Of a stretch of DNA of 64,000 bases, positions 1 through 9,939 are shown piece by piece; position 1 is the stretch's first letter, and each line of letters starts with the position of its first letter. The DNA is from Nemertoderma westbladi (lineage: Eukaryota > Xenacoelomorpha > Nemertodermatida > Nemertodermatidae): NCBI GenBank assembly GCA_032718475.1, contig JAUCBJ010007171.1, positions 1 through 64,000 on the forward strand, given 5' to 3'. Below the pieces are notes generated by a model, which worked only from the letters and a program-made list of their open reading frames with translations, did no database searches and had not been told where the DNA came from. The translations under genes were made by a program, and so were the position numbers.

Positions 1-2
1 GC

Positions 3-233
3 AAATGGAGGAAGCCGAATAGAGAGTTGAAAGAGGGAGATCTCGTAATCGTTACGGATGATACTATCATCAACAACCAATGGCGGTTGGCGAGAATTGT
101 AGGCACTTACTCCGACGAGGACGGAAGAGTCCGATCGGTAGAAGTGCGGATAGGTGGTAAGATAGGTGCGAAGGACAGAAAAACCTACAGGAGAGCTGTA
201 GGGAAATGCTGTCTCCTAGAAGGGGCACCTTAA
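3..233 (+). CDS. BEL/Pao pol, C-terminal end (DUF5641-like), partial
   Basis: The frame is open from base 3 to the TAA at 231-233 and continues off the left edge. It resembles the DUF5641 domain that ends BEL/Pao polyproteins after the integrase core: a KEGDLVIV strand, then WRLARIVGTYSDEDGRVRSV, then a CCLLEG end. The same pattern (GDMVLIV, WQTGRIIKTH, GRLCLLE) occurs in the B2 element at 59,102-59,689, which supports the call. It belongs to a plus-strand element (L) whose 3' LTR lies at 2,144-2,684. In this family the domain probably helps the integrase bind DNA or chromatin; that role is inferred. The family is clear, the exact copy is not. Confidence 0.8.
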   Translation, partial: KWRKPNRELKEGDLVIVTDDTIINNQWRLARIVGTYSDEDGRVRSVEVRIGGKIGAKDRKTYRRAVGKCCLLEGAP

Positions 234-386
234 TGGAGTCTGAGAGGAGTTTTTAGTCGTCCAAGTTTTGGACTGAGGGGGGTGGGATTGAGGGCGAGAC
301 GCCCTTCCCACACAAATACAAATAAAATAAAAATAAAATAATAGTACGTAGTAGGTACGCAGTTAATAGGCAGAAGGTAGAAGAGT

Positions 387-955
387 TAGAAGGTATGTAG
401 TACCTAGAGTTAGTTAGTTAGTTAGGAGGTACGTAGTACCATTAGTTAGTAAGAGTCAGCTAGTTAGTTAGTTAAGGGTACGTAGTACCGCTAGTTAGCT
501 AGAGTAGTTAGAGGGTACGTAGTACCATTAGTTAGTAGGAGTTAGTTAGTTAGTTAGCTGAGGGTATGTAGTACCGCTAGCTAGCTAGAGAGTAAGAGTT
601 AGTTAGTTAGTTAGCTAGTTGAGGGTACGTAGTACCGCTAGCTAGCTAGAGAGTAAGAGTCAGAGGATACGTAGTACCATTGGTTAGTAAGAGTTAGAAT
701 AGTTAGTTGGTTGAGGGTACGTAGTACCGCTAACTAGCTAGAGAGTAAGAGTCAGAGGGTACGTAGTACCATTGGTTAGTAAGAGTTAGAATAGTTAGTT
801 GGTTGAGGGTACGTAGTACCGCTAACTAGCTAGAGAGTAAGAGTTAGGATAGTTAGTTGGTTGAGGGTACGTAGTACCGCTAACTAGCTAGAGAGTAAGA
901 GTTAGAAGGTATGTAGTACCGTAAGAGAGTAGGTAGTTAAAGGGTACGTAGTACC
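387..955 (+). repeat. Minisatellite of hairpin-forming units
   Basis: About 13 copies of GGTACGTAGTACC or one-base variants (for example at 391, 427, 513, 626, 717, 808, 866, 942), spaced roughly 35-65 bp apart. They are separated by TTAGTTAG and GCTAGCTAGCTAGAGAG stretches. Each core is an inverted repeat, GGTAC-GTA-GTACC, that can fold back on itself. The array lies in the non-coding tail of element L between pol and the 3' LTR. Confidence 0.9.
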
Positions 956-2105
956 GACAGTTAGAGAGAGAGAGTGAGAATTAGTAAGAAAGTACTAGTT
1001 AGTAAGAGATAGAGGTAGAGGGGTATATACGACATAGATATTAGTTAGCAGTTAGAGGGGGGCATATGGGTACAGCTGGATAAATCGTGTGGCCACGCGA
1101 CGCATACTGTTGTACTGCATAGGCCCACAGAGTAGGCCAGAATGTGGATTAGAGAGTAGGATAATCCATAGGCAATAGTAAGTAGTAGCACAGTAGGACA
1201 AAACAAAACAAAATAAATAGGATAGGGCTGAAAGTTACAAATTATGGTAACAGTAGGAAAATCATTCTGGAACACAATAAAAGTAACTGATAGAATAGAA
1301 TAGGATAGATGGGAAGCGAAGCGATTGGAAGAAATCGCTAGACAGGAGAAGACAGAAAGCAGATCCCAGGGGAGCGATAGTGACTAGGAAGCGACCCAGG
1401 GAGGAAGCCATCTCGAGAGAGACGGGGAGGTTCCCGAGGTCGGGAGGAATAGACTGAGACTTTAGTGTGGTACGCCTGGAAGGCGCCACGCGAGACGTGC
1501 GAACTATTAAATACAAATTTAATTTCAATCTAAATAATCAATATAAGTGCAATTTGTATGTACGTACGTAGTAATCAGTAATCTAGAAATATATATATAC
1601 GCTCGATGTAAGTACTATAGTCATACAACCTTTCTCAATTAGCTACTGGGAATGGGGACTAAATTGACTATGGGACTATGGACGAGACACGAGACGACTT
1701 CACACTTCTTGAGTGCGACGGCACGGGAGGGGAGGTGACATTCGTCAGAGGGGATGAGGTAGTCAATGAGGGGTCGAGGGAAGAATGATAGTGCGGAGTG
1801 CGGAGAGGGTGCCGATGCAATCCTAGCGTGTGGGGGGGGGGGGGGAGGAGTAAGAGGCTGAGTAAGGGACAGAGAAGTCCGAGAGTAGAGTGAAAGGAGA
1901 GTAGAGTCAAGGGCGAAAGTGTTGGGGAAACAAAAATCGTGTGAGAGACGAGCACGATCGGCCCGACATGGACGCCAGGCGTAAAGGGTAGCGTTATCAT
2001 ACCCAGAGGGAGCGGCCTGGAAAGCCGACTCCGAGAGAAAAGATTTCCACCCCACACCCGATGCTAGATCGGGATCCAGCGGGATTGTAGCGCACTTTTC
2101 GGTTG
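956..2105 (+). other. Non-coding tail of element L, no gene seen
   Basis: About 1.15 kb between the minisatellite and the hairpin before the 3' LTR. It is purine-rich on the plus strand and has a G run near 1,835-1,845. No plus-strand frame resembles a protein. Minus-strand frames here (1,639-2,057) are proline/serine/leucine-rich by composition only. It probably belongs to the 3' untranslated part of element L. Confidence 0.5.
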
Positions 2106-2143
2106 ATGCTATCTTCTCACCGGGAAGATAGCATGGGGGGGAG
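2106..2143 (+). promoter_or_regulatory. Hairpin followed by polypurine tract before 3' LTR
   Basis: A perfect 11-bp stem (ATGCTATCTTC at 2,106-2,116 and GAAGATAGCAT at 2,124-2,134, 7-nt loop) is followed directly by GGGGGGGAG (2,135-2,143) and the LTR start TGTTAGC. The purine run is in the place expected of the polypurine tract that primes plus-strand DNA synthesis in LTR retrotransposons. A hairpin touching it is unusual. Confidence 0.7.
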
Positions 2144-2684
2144 TGTTAGCTTATCCAATCCCGCTAACACCCCATAAAAGTTAAGCCGATAAGCAATATT
2201 GGGGGCCTCGAGATTGGGCAATCAACCAACTCGCGCCACCCCAACAAAATGGGAAGGTGAACCACACAATAAGGGTCAGGGGCCAAACCCCTAACCAAGA
2301 GAGAACAGGTGGAGTGAACGGGACACTCCAAAGGGCGCCAACAAGGGTATCAACCAATCGGAGGGGGGAAGGCACCGATTGAGTAGAGCAATAAGGCCAC
2401 CGTGCAATATAACCAGTAACCAGTAATCATATTACCTCAGTTATCTCAGTGTTATTGGTACTACTGTAAGAATAGTTTAGCTAGGGAAGTACCGGGATTT
2501 CAGTTACCGTCTCCCGCCTTCCGTGTACAACAATATTACCAGTCATCATTATCTATATCTATATTGTATATACCTCGAACATTGCAATACAACGAACAAC
2601 AGAAACTCTTTATCTTTCACACACGGCGGGGACGCGTGAACTGACAAAACGGATAAATCGGGATCCTTCCTGGATCCCGTCACA
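2144..2684 (+). repeat. 3' LTR of BEL/Pao element L
   Basis: A 541-bp segment that begins TGTTAGC right after a polypurine tract and ends GTCACA. The solo LTR at 20,754-21,376, on the other strand, has the same termini (TGTTAGC and GTCACA) and a similar GGATCC-rich 3' part, which fixes both boundaries. The expected 5-bp target copy would be TTACC (2,685-2,689); its partner is outside the window. Confidence 0.75.
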
Positions 2685-3025
2685 TTACCAGCACTTTTCG
2701 TGCAACATGCTGGGTGCAAAAAATAAAAATTTCACACATCCGAGTAAGTCCAAAACATAATTCATTGTAATCAGCACCCCAAAAAACCTTATTAGGCAGT
2801 CAATAGTTATAGATATCTTATGTCTAAAAAAATTTCGAAAAAAATATCTAAAAAAAATCGATTTTTTTTCAGACACTATGAAAAAAAGGGGGGCACCCAC
2901 CGAAAAGTAGCAATCCGTTGAAAATAAAAATAGTGCCAAAAGGTGCGCCGATAAAAGTTAGGAAAAGTCAAGAATTTTGCGTATCTCATTTTTAGTGCTT
3001 CTATGTTTGTAATCGATTTTTGATA
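2685..3025. other. A/T-rich spacer between two elements
   Basis: About 340 bp with runs of A and T (2,826-2,875) and no plausible reading frame. It lies between the end of the element L LTR and the palindrome at the start of the truncated family A copy. Confidence 0.5.
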
Positions 3026-3052
3026 GGGGGGGTTCATATGAACCCCCCCCCC
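3026..3052. repeat. 24-bp perfect palindrome with G and C arms
   Basis: Seven G, then TTCATATGAA, then C residues: bases 3,026-3,049 are their own reverse complement, and the C run continues to 3,052. It ends 16 bp before the point (about 3,068) where homology to family A pol begins, so it marks or sits beside the truncation breakpoint. Confidence 0.85.
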
Positions 3053-6000
3053 GGGACTGAAACGGTTAAGGATTTAACCTTTGCAGCCACTAAAGACTTT
3101 AGTAACCTACTGGGTCCAGTGCCGGAACAATCCTTAGAGGACCGTAAGTATTTCAGACACCTTGGTGTACCTGAATGTCCTGATAACTATAGATCAGTAG
3201 CAATGCTGATCGGGACAGACCAATTCAACTTACATCAAGTGTGGGAAACCAGACCATCGGTAGTCGTAGCAGGAAATGCATACGCCTGTCGAACTCCGAT
3301 AGGTTGGTATACTCGAGCGCCTGTGCGCACACTAGATATAAGTGATGAGGAAGACGATGTGCAAAGTACATGTAGTTTATTAACTACAACTTCGACTCAT
3401 TCCTTTTCACACGACAAAGACTATACTACACTACGTTCGACAAAACACGACAACGTTACAGGTACGACGTGTGTAGCGAGTACGATAAGTCACAAAGAGC
3501 AGCCAATCCACAAGGTTAGTGTAGAGATTGAGAAGGAGCGGAGTCAGGCAGAGGTTCCATCAACGACCGATAATAACGCCGGAAGGCTTGCGAGTCTACC
3601 TCAACCAATAACCTTAACAACGCCCGTCGATGACGACGCGTCAAGAAATCATCAAGTGGAACAAGCCGCGCTAGACAAAGAATTAACAGAAAAAACTATC
3701 AAGTGGTTGGAACAAGACACAGCCGAGCCTGGTAGTTACAAACCATGTATGTTGGAACAAGAGAAACAATCTTTGAAGATCATGGAAGATACTATCCATC
3801 AGACGAAAGATGGACATTATGAGGTAGGGATGCTATGGCGTAACCAACGTCCTAAACTTATAAATAATTATCCGCTAGCCTTAAGACGTTTAAACTCAAT
3901 ACGACAACGTTTATTGAAGGACGAGAAAGCCCATCTGCAGTATAATACACAGATGGAGACGTATTTGACAAAAGGATACGCTATCAGGATGACAAACACA
4001 GAGATTGTGACTGACCAGACATACTATTTGCCACATCACTACGTGAGACACCCCGATAAACCAGACAAAGTACGTGTAGTTAATGACTGCGCGGCTCTGT
4101 TTGAGGGAATGTCTCTCAATAGTGAGCTGATGGATGGACCAAACATGAATAATTATCTCATGGGGGTGATTATGCGCTTCCGTCAGCGCCAAGTAGCATT
4201 TACTTGCGACGTCGAAGCCATGTTTCACCAGGTGCGAGCGTTAGAGCGAGACAGAGACAGTTTGAGGTTCCTCTGGTACCCGGATGGAGACTTAAGTCAA
4301 CCACCGGCGACTTACCAAATGCAAGTTCGCGTATTCGGTGCCAGGGACAGCCCAAATTGTACTATGTACGCCCTGAAGCAGACCGCTAGGGACCAGAAAC
4401 ATAAGTATGACCCAGAGGTAATCCAGATCGTAGAACGAGATTTTTATGTGGACGATGGGTTACAAAGTTGTGACACAGTAGAACGTGCTATAACAGTAGC
4501 ACATCAATTACGGGACTGTTTGGCAGGCGGAGGTTTTAACCTCACCAAGTTTGCTTCAAACAGTACCGAATTAGTAAATTCATTCGAAACGACTGAACGT
4601 GGGGGTGGTGACATTGACTTGGAATTCGAACCACTACCGACGACCAAGGTGTTGGGACTATTTTGGGACCCGAACACAGACAACTTTCGAGTGAAGGTAA
4701 GACTGGACGCTCAAGGGGATTCTCTGACAAAGAGGTCTTGCTTGTCAAAACTAAGTAGACTGTTCGATCCATTAGGTTTCATCAGCCCAATAATATTACA
4801 AGCAAGAATATACATGCGCAGTATTTGGAAGGACGGACTGACATGGGACGAACCGATCTCATCCGAACAAGTGGACTTATGGAAGACTTGGGAGGCGCAA
4901 TTATCTTCGCTAGAGGATTATTCCATACCCCGGGTGTACTTTCCATTACAGACGACATTTCCTGACAACTTAGAATTACATTGTTTTTCCGACGCCAGTG
5001 ACAACGGCTTTGGAGTGACAGCGTATTTGCTCAGACAAGTAGACTCAGATGAGTTTGATGTTTCGCTCATTACTTCTAAGGCTAAGACCATGCCTACTAA
5101 GTACATGATGACACCACGCGCTGAGCTACAAGCCGCAACTCTGTCAACGACAATTGTAAACCTTATACAGACTGAACTACAGTCAAGTTTACAGATATTT
5201 TATTGGACTGACGCGACATTAGTTTTATTCTATATAAACAACGACACACTTGAATTTAAGACATTTGTAGCTAATCGTCGTGCAGAAATTCTAGACCGTT
5301 CAATAAAAGAAGATTGGCGACATTGTCCCGGACCACAAAATCCAGCTGATATTGCGTCGCGAGGAATGATGCCTGAGGAATTCTGTAAACCGGAAAACAA
5401 GGAATTTTGGCAACACGGACCACAATTCTTACAAAGAGCAACACAACATTGGCCGCCACTATACGATAACAAGTCTAACACTATTCCTAAGGATGCCGAA
5501 ATTAAAAAACCGAAGAAAGGTAAAGCAAAGAAAAAGACAACGGCGAAACTTAAGAAGAAACCAAAGGCGAAATGGAAAAACATAACTTACAAAGTTAAGA
5601 CAGGAAGACTTGCGAGCCTTTCTCAACCAGACGTATCGCCAGACAATCAACCAGACACGTTACTAGACGGTCAACCAGACATGTTACCAGACGCTCAACC
5701 AGACACGTTACTAGACGGTCAACCAGACATTTTACCAGACATGTCACTAGAAGTTTCGCCGGATGTTCCGCGAAACATTTTACCAGACATTTCACAAGAT
5801 GTTCTACCAGACATTAGTAACGTAGTGACACATAGTAAAGCCGCAGTTTCCCTATTGGAGCGGCCTTCTATTGACAAAATACCAAACTTGACACTCTTGA
5901 GTAACCATAAGTACAGTGAAACCTCATGTATTACAGATGTGGGTAGTACCTACGCAAATGTAAATACAGGTGTTACTTTACGCTCAAGAGACATACCAAC

Positions 6001-6841
6001 CTTACAACCTACGGTGAGACCTGGGATTAATATCGGCACAAAAATAAGTTTACCGAAACCCAGTGATCCCATAGAGTTAAAACCACCATTAGGGATCGAC
6101 TTACAAGATACTGACAATCAAGGTAAGAAGACAAAGAAGGACAAATTACTTGTAGACCCGGATGGATCAATAGTCAACAAGGGAATACCTACCGGCGGAC
6201 TCGTGGGCCCATCTAGTAAAACAAAACCTTCAAAATTCATCATTGACTTACCTGATGATGTCATAAATACTTACGTCGACCGTATTGTAAACCTAACAGA
6301 TTCTTGGACAAATGCGTGCCGAAAATTAGCGTGGATTGTACGTTTTGTACAATACGTTAAAGGCAAACGCAACTTTATACGTCGACTCACATTGACTGAG
6401 ATTGACAGATGTGAAATTAAATTAATTCGCCATTACCAATTGCGATATTTCGCACGCGAATTCACATCCATAAGTCAAGGTCAACCAATGAAGTCGTCAC
6501 CAATATTGAGTTGGAGTCCGATAATTTATAATGGCTTAATTTGTCATAAATCTCGGCTTCAAAACATCGACTTTAATACTGATTTTAGGTACCCAATAAT
6601 AATACCACAACATCACGAATTACAATGTGCAATGATACTGGACGCACACTTACATCTAAAACACGCTGGAAGACACCACTGTCTTTCTTATTTACGTACA
6701 AGATTTGTATTAATTAGACCCAGTAAAGCGCTAAGTTCGGTGACGCACATGTGTATTATTTGTAAAAAGGTACATTCTAGAATAAGTACCCAAGAAATGA
6801 GTGAACTTCCACAAGCATTACAAGTCTCCAACAAATGTTAG
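3038..6841 (+). CDS. pol: BEL/Pao family A pol, 5'- and 3'-truncated (RT, RNase H, linker, IN zinc domain)
   Basis: One uninterrupted frame of 1,267 codons from the first in-frame ATG; homology to the minus-strand copy starts at 3,068, so the first ten codons are not original. In order: tail of the protease region (LLGPVPEQ, WETRPSVVV, RTPIGWYTRAP); reverse transcriptase with catalytic YVDD at residues 470-473; RNase H with Asp 652 (FSDASD), Asp 725 (YWTDA) and the HCPGPQNPADIASRG end; a long lysine-rich then repetitive acidic linker (about 820-930); and the integrase zinc-binding domain (HHEL at about 1,192, CIIC at 1,239-1,242). The frame stops at 6,841 before any integrase core, so it cannot encode a complete integrase. 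The uninterrupted 3.8 kb suggests recent insertion. Confidence 0.9.
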   Translation: MNPPPGTETVKDLTFAATKDFSNLLGPVPEQSLEDRKYFRHLGVPECPDNYRSVAMLIGTDQFNLHQVWETRPSVVVAGNAYACRTPIGWYTRAPVRTLDISDEEDDVQSTCSLLTTTSTHSFSHDKDYTTLRSTKHDNVTGTTCVASTISHKEQPIHKVSVEIEKERSQAEVPSTTDNNAGRLASLPQPITLTTPVDDDASRNHQVEQAALDKELTEKTIKWLEQDTAEPGSYKPCMLEQEKQSLKIMEDTIHQTKDGHYEVGMLWRNQRPKLINNYPLALRRLNSIRQRLLKDEKAHLQYNTQMETYLTKGYAIRMTNTEIVTDQTYYLPHHYVRHPDKPDKVRVVNDCAALFEGMSLNSELMDGPNMNNYLMGVIMRFRQRQVAFTCDVEAMFHQVRALERDRDSLRFLWYPDGDLSQPPATYQMQVRVFGARDSPNCTMYALKQTARDQKHKYDPEVIQIVERDFYVDDGLQSCDTVERAITVAHQLRDCLAGGGFNLTKFASNSTELVNSFETTERGGGDIDLEFEPLPTTKVLGLFWDPNTDNFRVKVRLDAQGDSLTKRSCLSKLSRLFDPLGFISPIILQARIYMRSIWKDGLTWDEPISSEQVDLWKTWEAQLSSLEDYSIPRVYFPLQTTFPDNLELHCFSDASDNGFGVTAYLLRQVDSDEFDVSLITSKAKTMPTKYMMTPRAELQAATLSTTIVNLIQTELQSSLQIFYWTDATLVLFYINNDTLEFKTFVANRRAEILDRSIKEDWRHCPGPQNPADIASRGMMPEEFCKPENKEFWQHGPQFLQRATQHWPPLYDNKSNTIPKDAEIKKPKKGKAKKKTTAKLKKKPKAKWKNITYKVKTGRLASLSQPDVSPDNQPDTLLDGQPDMLPDAQPDTLLDGQPDILPDMSLEVSPDVPRNILPDISQDVLPDISNVVTHSKAAVSLLERPSIDKIPNLTLLSNHKYSETSCITDVGSTYANVNTGVTLRSRDIPTLQPTVRPGINIGTKISLPKPSDPIELKPPLGIDLQDTDNQGKKTKKDKLLVDPDGSIVNKGIPTGGLVGPSSKTKPSKFIIDLPDDVINTYVDRIVNLTDSWTNACRKLAWIVRFVQYVKGKRNFIRRLTLTEIDRCEIKLIRHYQLRYFAREFTSISQGQPMKSSPILSWSPIIYNGLICHKSRLQNIDFNTDFRYPIIIPQHHELQCAMILDAHLHLKHAGRHHCLSYLRTRFVLIRPSKALSSVTHMCIICKKVHSRISTQEMSELPQALQVSNKC
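5618..5830 (+). repeat. 24-nt tandem repeats in the RNase H-integrase linker
   Basis: Units such as TCAACCAGACACGTTACTAG plus GACGG, alternating with a close variant, encode eight-residue repeats QPDTLLDG / QPDMLPDA and decay downstream into shorter LPDI/VSPD pieces. They lie inside the family A pol frame. The acidic, proline-rich composition suggests a flexible spacer. Confidence 0.85.
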
Positions 6842-7403
6842 TAAATAGTAAGGAGTTTACAAATAGATTTCCACGTACCTGTACACTGTAGTAAATACAG
6901 CGGTAGAATTCCATTGTCTTTATATGTGAACATTAAGGGTAGTACCCTTATGTGTCACATATGAGCGGGATTTGTAGGTATAAGAAATGGAATTCTACTT
7001 GGAACTCACAATATTGAGATATTTTCGAAATTTTAGACAATCCAATTGGATTTGAAAAAATTTTTTAAATTTTCTCCAGTGAATAGATTTCAGGGTACAG
7101 TCGGGTGGAACTTAAAATTAGAGAAACAAGAGAACGGAAGACTCGCGAGCCTTTCTTAAATTTTAATTAAATTTTACATGGTCTTGTTTCAATAAGTTAC
7201 GTCAAATAATAGACTTCCCTATATTTATTACTAACTCTTGATTGCTTATTTTCTGATAATAGTTTGGGATCAAAAAGTGAGTATTTTAGACTCACAGCCA
7301 GTTTAGCCCAAATTCGTTTTTATTTCGGCAAAAATTTTAGATAAGAAACAGTGTGTCATTAAAGAAACCCTAGATCTTAGGCTATGGGTAGGAGGTTAGA
7401 GCG
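6842..7403 (+). other. Non-coding stretch with a nested hairpin (6,903-6,998)
   Basis: Between the end of pol and the downstream gene fragment. Three nested inverted repeats share one axis: GTAGAATTCCATT (6,903-6,915) with AATGGAATTCTAC (6,986-6,998); ATATGTGA (6,922-6,929) with TCACATAT (6,955-6,962); AAGGGTA with TACCCTT (6,935-6,949). The recurring 20-bp motif GGAAGACTCGCGAGCCTTTC lies at 7,136-7,155. No reading frame is seen. Confidence 0.7.
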
Positions 7404-7868
7404 TTGTCGAGCCAAAAGGGCAGACGAAAACTCTCACATGTCCTCACAACTAACAATAAACTCTGTTGTATTCCCTCTAGTAGCAATGATTATGTAACCA
7501 TACTTCAAATAATGGCGAAGGGGATACATGGAGAGCCGAGATGGGGATATGATATCCAAGAGGAAGCAGCAGCGCCATTCGAACGGTTTGGAGCTAAAGA
7601 CTACACCATATTTGGTATAAAGGATTTATCAGAGAGTACAGCGAAACTCGCAAAGACTAAATATAACTCGAACGTATTAAAGAGAAGGCAAAACGTGTTA
7701 AATGAAAGAATCGAAAGTTTACGCAAAACCTTCAATGAACTTTACCCGTACGACGCTTTATGTGATACGGGAGATATTAGCGAAGACCCCGATACCGAAA
7801 TAAGTCGTTTGTATCATACCATGCAATACCTGAAGGCGCATGAACCTATGCCTGCGGTACGCGATTAA
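7404..7868 (+). pseudogene. Fragment of the extra downstream-of-pol gene, family A
   Basis: Open frame of about 154 codons; the first in-frame ATG is at 7,512. Its C-terminal half resembles the extra gene of B2 (56,572-57,381): a charged helical stretch with SLRKTFNELY against FLRETYLNV, then ISRLYHTMQYLKAHEPMPAV against LKRLYFTMMYLTADRPLPVV. It therefore seems to be the family A version of the same gene, also placed downstream of pol on the same strand. It is cut at about 7,870 where the minus-strand family A copy begins, so the cysteine/histidine part is missing. No known domain is recognised. The homology rests on reading by eye and is moderate. Confidence 0.55.
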
Positions 7869-9270
7869 TTCGATGGAATGCATCTTTACAGACGAACTCG
7901 AGGGGACGATAGAGTACAAATGTCTTGAATTCAAGTGTGTCGTTGTTTATATAAAATAAAACTAACGTCGCGTCAGTCCAATAAAATATCTGTAAACTTG
8001 ACTGTAGTTCAGTCTGTATGAGGTTTACAATTGTCGTTGACAGAGTTGCGGCTTGTAGCTCAGCGCGTGGTGTCGTCATATACTTAGTAGGCATTGTTTT
8101 AGCCTTAGAAGTAATGTGCGATACATCAAACTCATCTGAGTCTACTTGTCTGCGCAAATACGCTGTCACTCCAAAGCCGTTGTCACTGGCGTCGGAAAAA
8201 CAATGTAATTCTAAGTTGTCAGGAAATGTCGTCTGTAATGGAAAGTACACCCGGGGTATGGAATAATCCTCTAGCGAAGATAATTGCGCCTCCCAAGTCT
8301 TCCATAAGTCCACTTGTTCGGATGAGATCGGTTCGTCCCATGTCAGTCCATCTTTCCAAATACTGCGCATATATATTCTTGCTTGCAGTATTATTGGGCT
8401 GATGAAACCTAATGGATCGAACAGTCTACTTAGTTTCGACAAGCAAGACCTCTTTGTCAGAGAATCCCCTTGAGCGTCCAGTCTTACTTTCACTCGAAAG
8501 TTATCTGTGTTCGGGTCCCAAAATAGTCCCAACACCTTTGTCGTCGGTAGTGGTTCAAACTCTAAGTCAATGTCACCACCCCCACGTTCAGTCGTTTCGA
8601 ATGAATTTACTAATTCGGCACTGTTTGAGGCAAACTTGGTGAGGTTAAAACCTCCGCCTGCTAAACAGTCCCGTAATTGATGTGCTACTGTTATAGCACG
8701 TTCTACTGTGTCACAACTTTGTAATCCATCGTCTACATAAAAATCTCGTTCTACGATTTGGATTACCTCTGGGTCATATTTATGTTTCTGATCCCTAGCG
8801 GTTTGCTTTAGGGCGTACATAGTGCAGTTTGGGCTGTCCCTGGCACCGAATACGCGAACTTGCATTTGGTAAGTCGCCGGTGGTTGACTTAAGTCTCCAT
8901 CCGGGTACCAGAGGAACCTCAAACTGTCTCTGTCTCGCTCTAACGCTCGCACTTGGTGAAACATGGCTTCAACGTCGCAAGTAAATGCTACTTGGCGCTG
9001 ACGGAAGCGCATAATCACCCCCATGAGATAATTATTCATGTTTGGTCCATCCATCAACTCACTATTGAGAGACATTCCCTCAAACAGAGCCGCGCAGTCA
9101 TTAACTACACGTACTTTGTCTGGTTTATCGGGGTGTCTCACGTAGTGATGTGGCAAATAGTATGTCTGGTCAGTCACAATCTCTGGGTTTGTCATCCTGA
9201 TAGCGTATCCTTTTGTCAAATACGTCTCCATCTGTGTATTATACTGCAGATGGGCTTTCTCGTCCTTCAA
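7846..9270 (-). pseudogene. pol: BEL/Pao family A RT and partial RNase H
   Basis: Reverse transcriptase with the YVDD catalytic box in DFYVDDGLQSCD, and RNase H up to the YWTDA motif. Homology to the plus-strand copy ends at about 7,917 in NNDTLEFKTFV; the last 22 residues are read-through into unrelated DNA. It is in the same frame as the next two upstream segments: a CGA to TGA change (the plus copy has Arg in NSIRQRLL) breaks the frame just before 9,270. The element is therefore truncated and carries nonsense mutations, and integrase is absent. The 474-codon stretch itself is otherwise intact. Confidence 0.85.
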
Positions 9271-9279
9271 TAAACGTTG

Positions 9280-9861
9280 TCATATTGAGTTTAAACGTCT
9301 TAAGGCTAGCGGATAATTATTTATAAGTTTAGGACGTTGGTTACGCCATAGCATCCCTACCTCATAATGTCCGTCTTTCGTCTGGCGGATAGTATCTTCC
9401 ATGATCTTTAAAGATTGTTTCTCTTGTTCCGACATACATGGTTCGTAACTACCAGGTTCGGCTGTATCTTGTTCCAACCATCTGATAGTTTTCTCTGTTA
9501 ATTCTTTGTCTAGCGCGGCTTGTTCCACTTGATGATTTCTTAACGCGTCTTCATCGACGGGCGTTGTTGAGGTTATTGGTTGAGGTAGACTCACAAGCCT
9601 TCCGGCGTTATCATCTGTCGTTGATGGAACCTCTGCCTGACTCCGCTCCTTCTCAATCTCTACACTAACCTTGTGGATTGGCTGCTCTTTGTGACTTATC
9701 GTACTCGCTACACACGTCGTACTTGTAACGTTGTCGTGTTTTGTCGAACATAGTGTAGTATAGTCCTTGTCGTGTGAAAAAGAATGAGTTGAAGTTGTAG
9801 TTAATAAACTACATGTACTTTGTACATCGTCTTCCTCATCACTTATATCTAGGGTGCGCAC
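9280..9861 (-). pseudogene. BEL/Pao family A protease-RT spacer
   Basis: Continuation of the same frame between two nonsense codons. It holds the serine/threonine-rich spacer between the protease region and RT, including GRLVSLPQP, which is one reading of the recurring 20-bp motif (9,584-9,603), and the start of the RT domain (LWRNQRPKLINNYPLALRRL). It matches residues about 90-285 of the plus-strand pol frame closely. It is not a separate gene: the breaks at both ends are single-base nonsense changes relative to the plus copy. Confidence 0.8.
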
Positions 9862-9939
9862 AGGCGCTCGAGTATACCAACCTATCGGAGTTCGACAGGC
9901 GTATGCATTTCCTGCTACGACTACCGATCGTCTGGTTTC

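Noticed and set aside
387-955. Regularly spaced short palindromes that look like a CRISPR array
   Set aside because: Unit spacing varies, the spacers are themselves repetitive (TTAGTTAG), there are no cas genes, and the context is a eukaryotic retroelement.
1639-2057. Two minus-strand frames of about 130 codons
   Set aside because: Proline/serine/leucine-rich readings of purine-rich non-coding DNA in overlapping frames; no motif.
8018-9273. Plus-strand frames opposite family A RT (and 3,911-4,228, 4,542-4,772)
   Set aside because: They lie antisense to the RT in both copies and mirror each other; shadows of a conserved coding strand.
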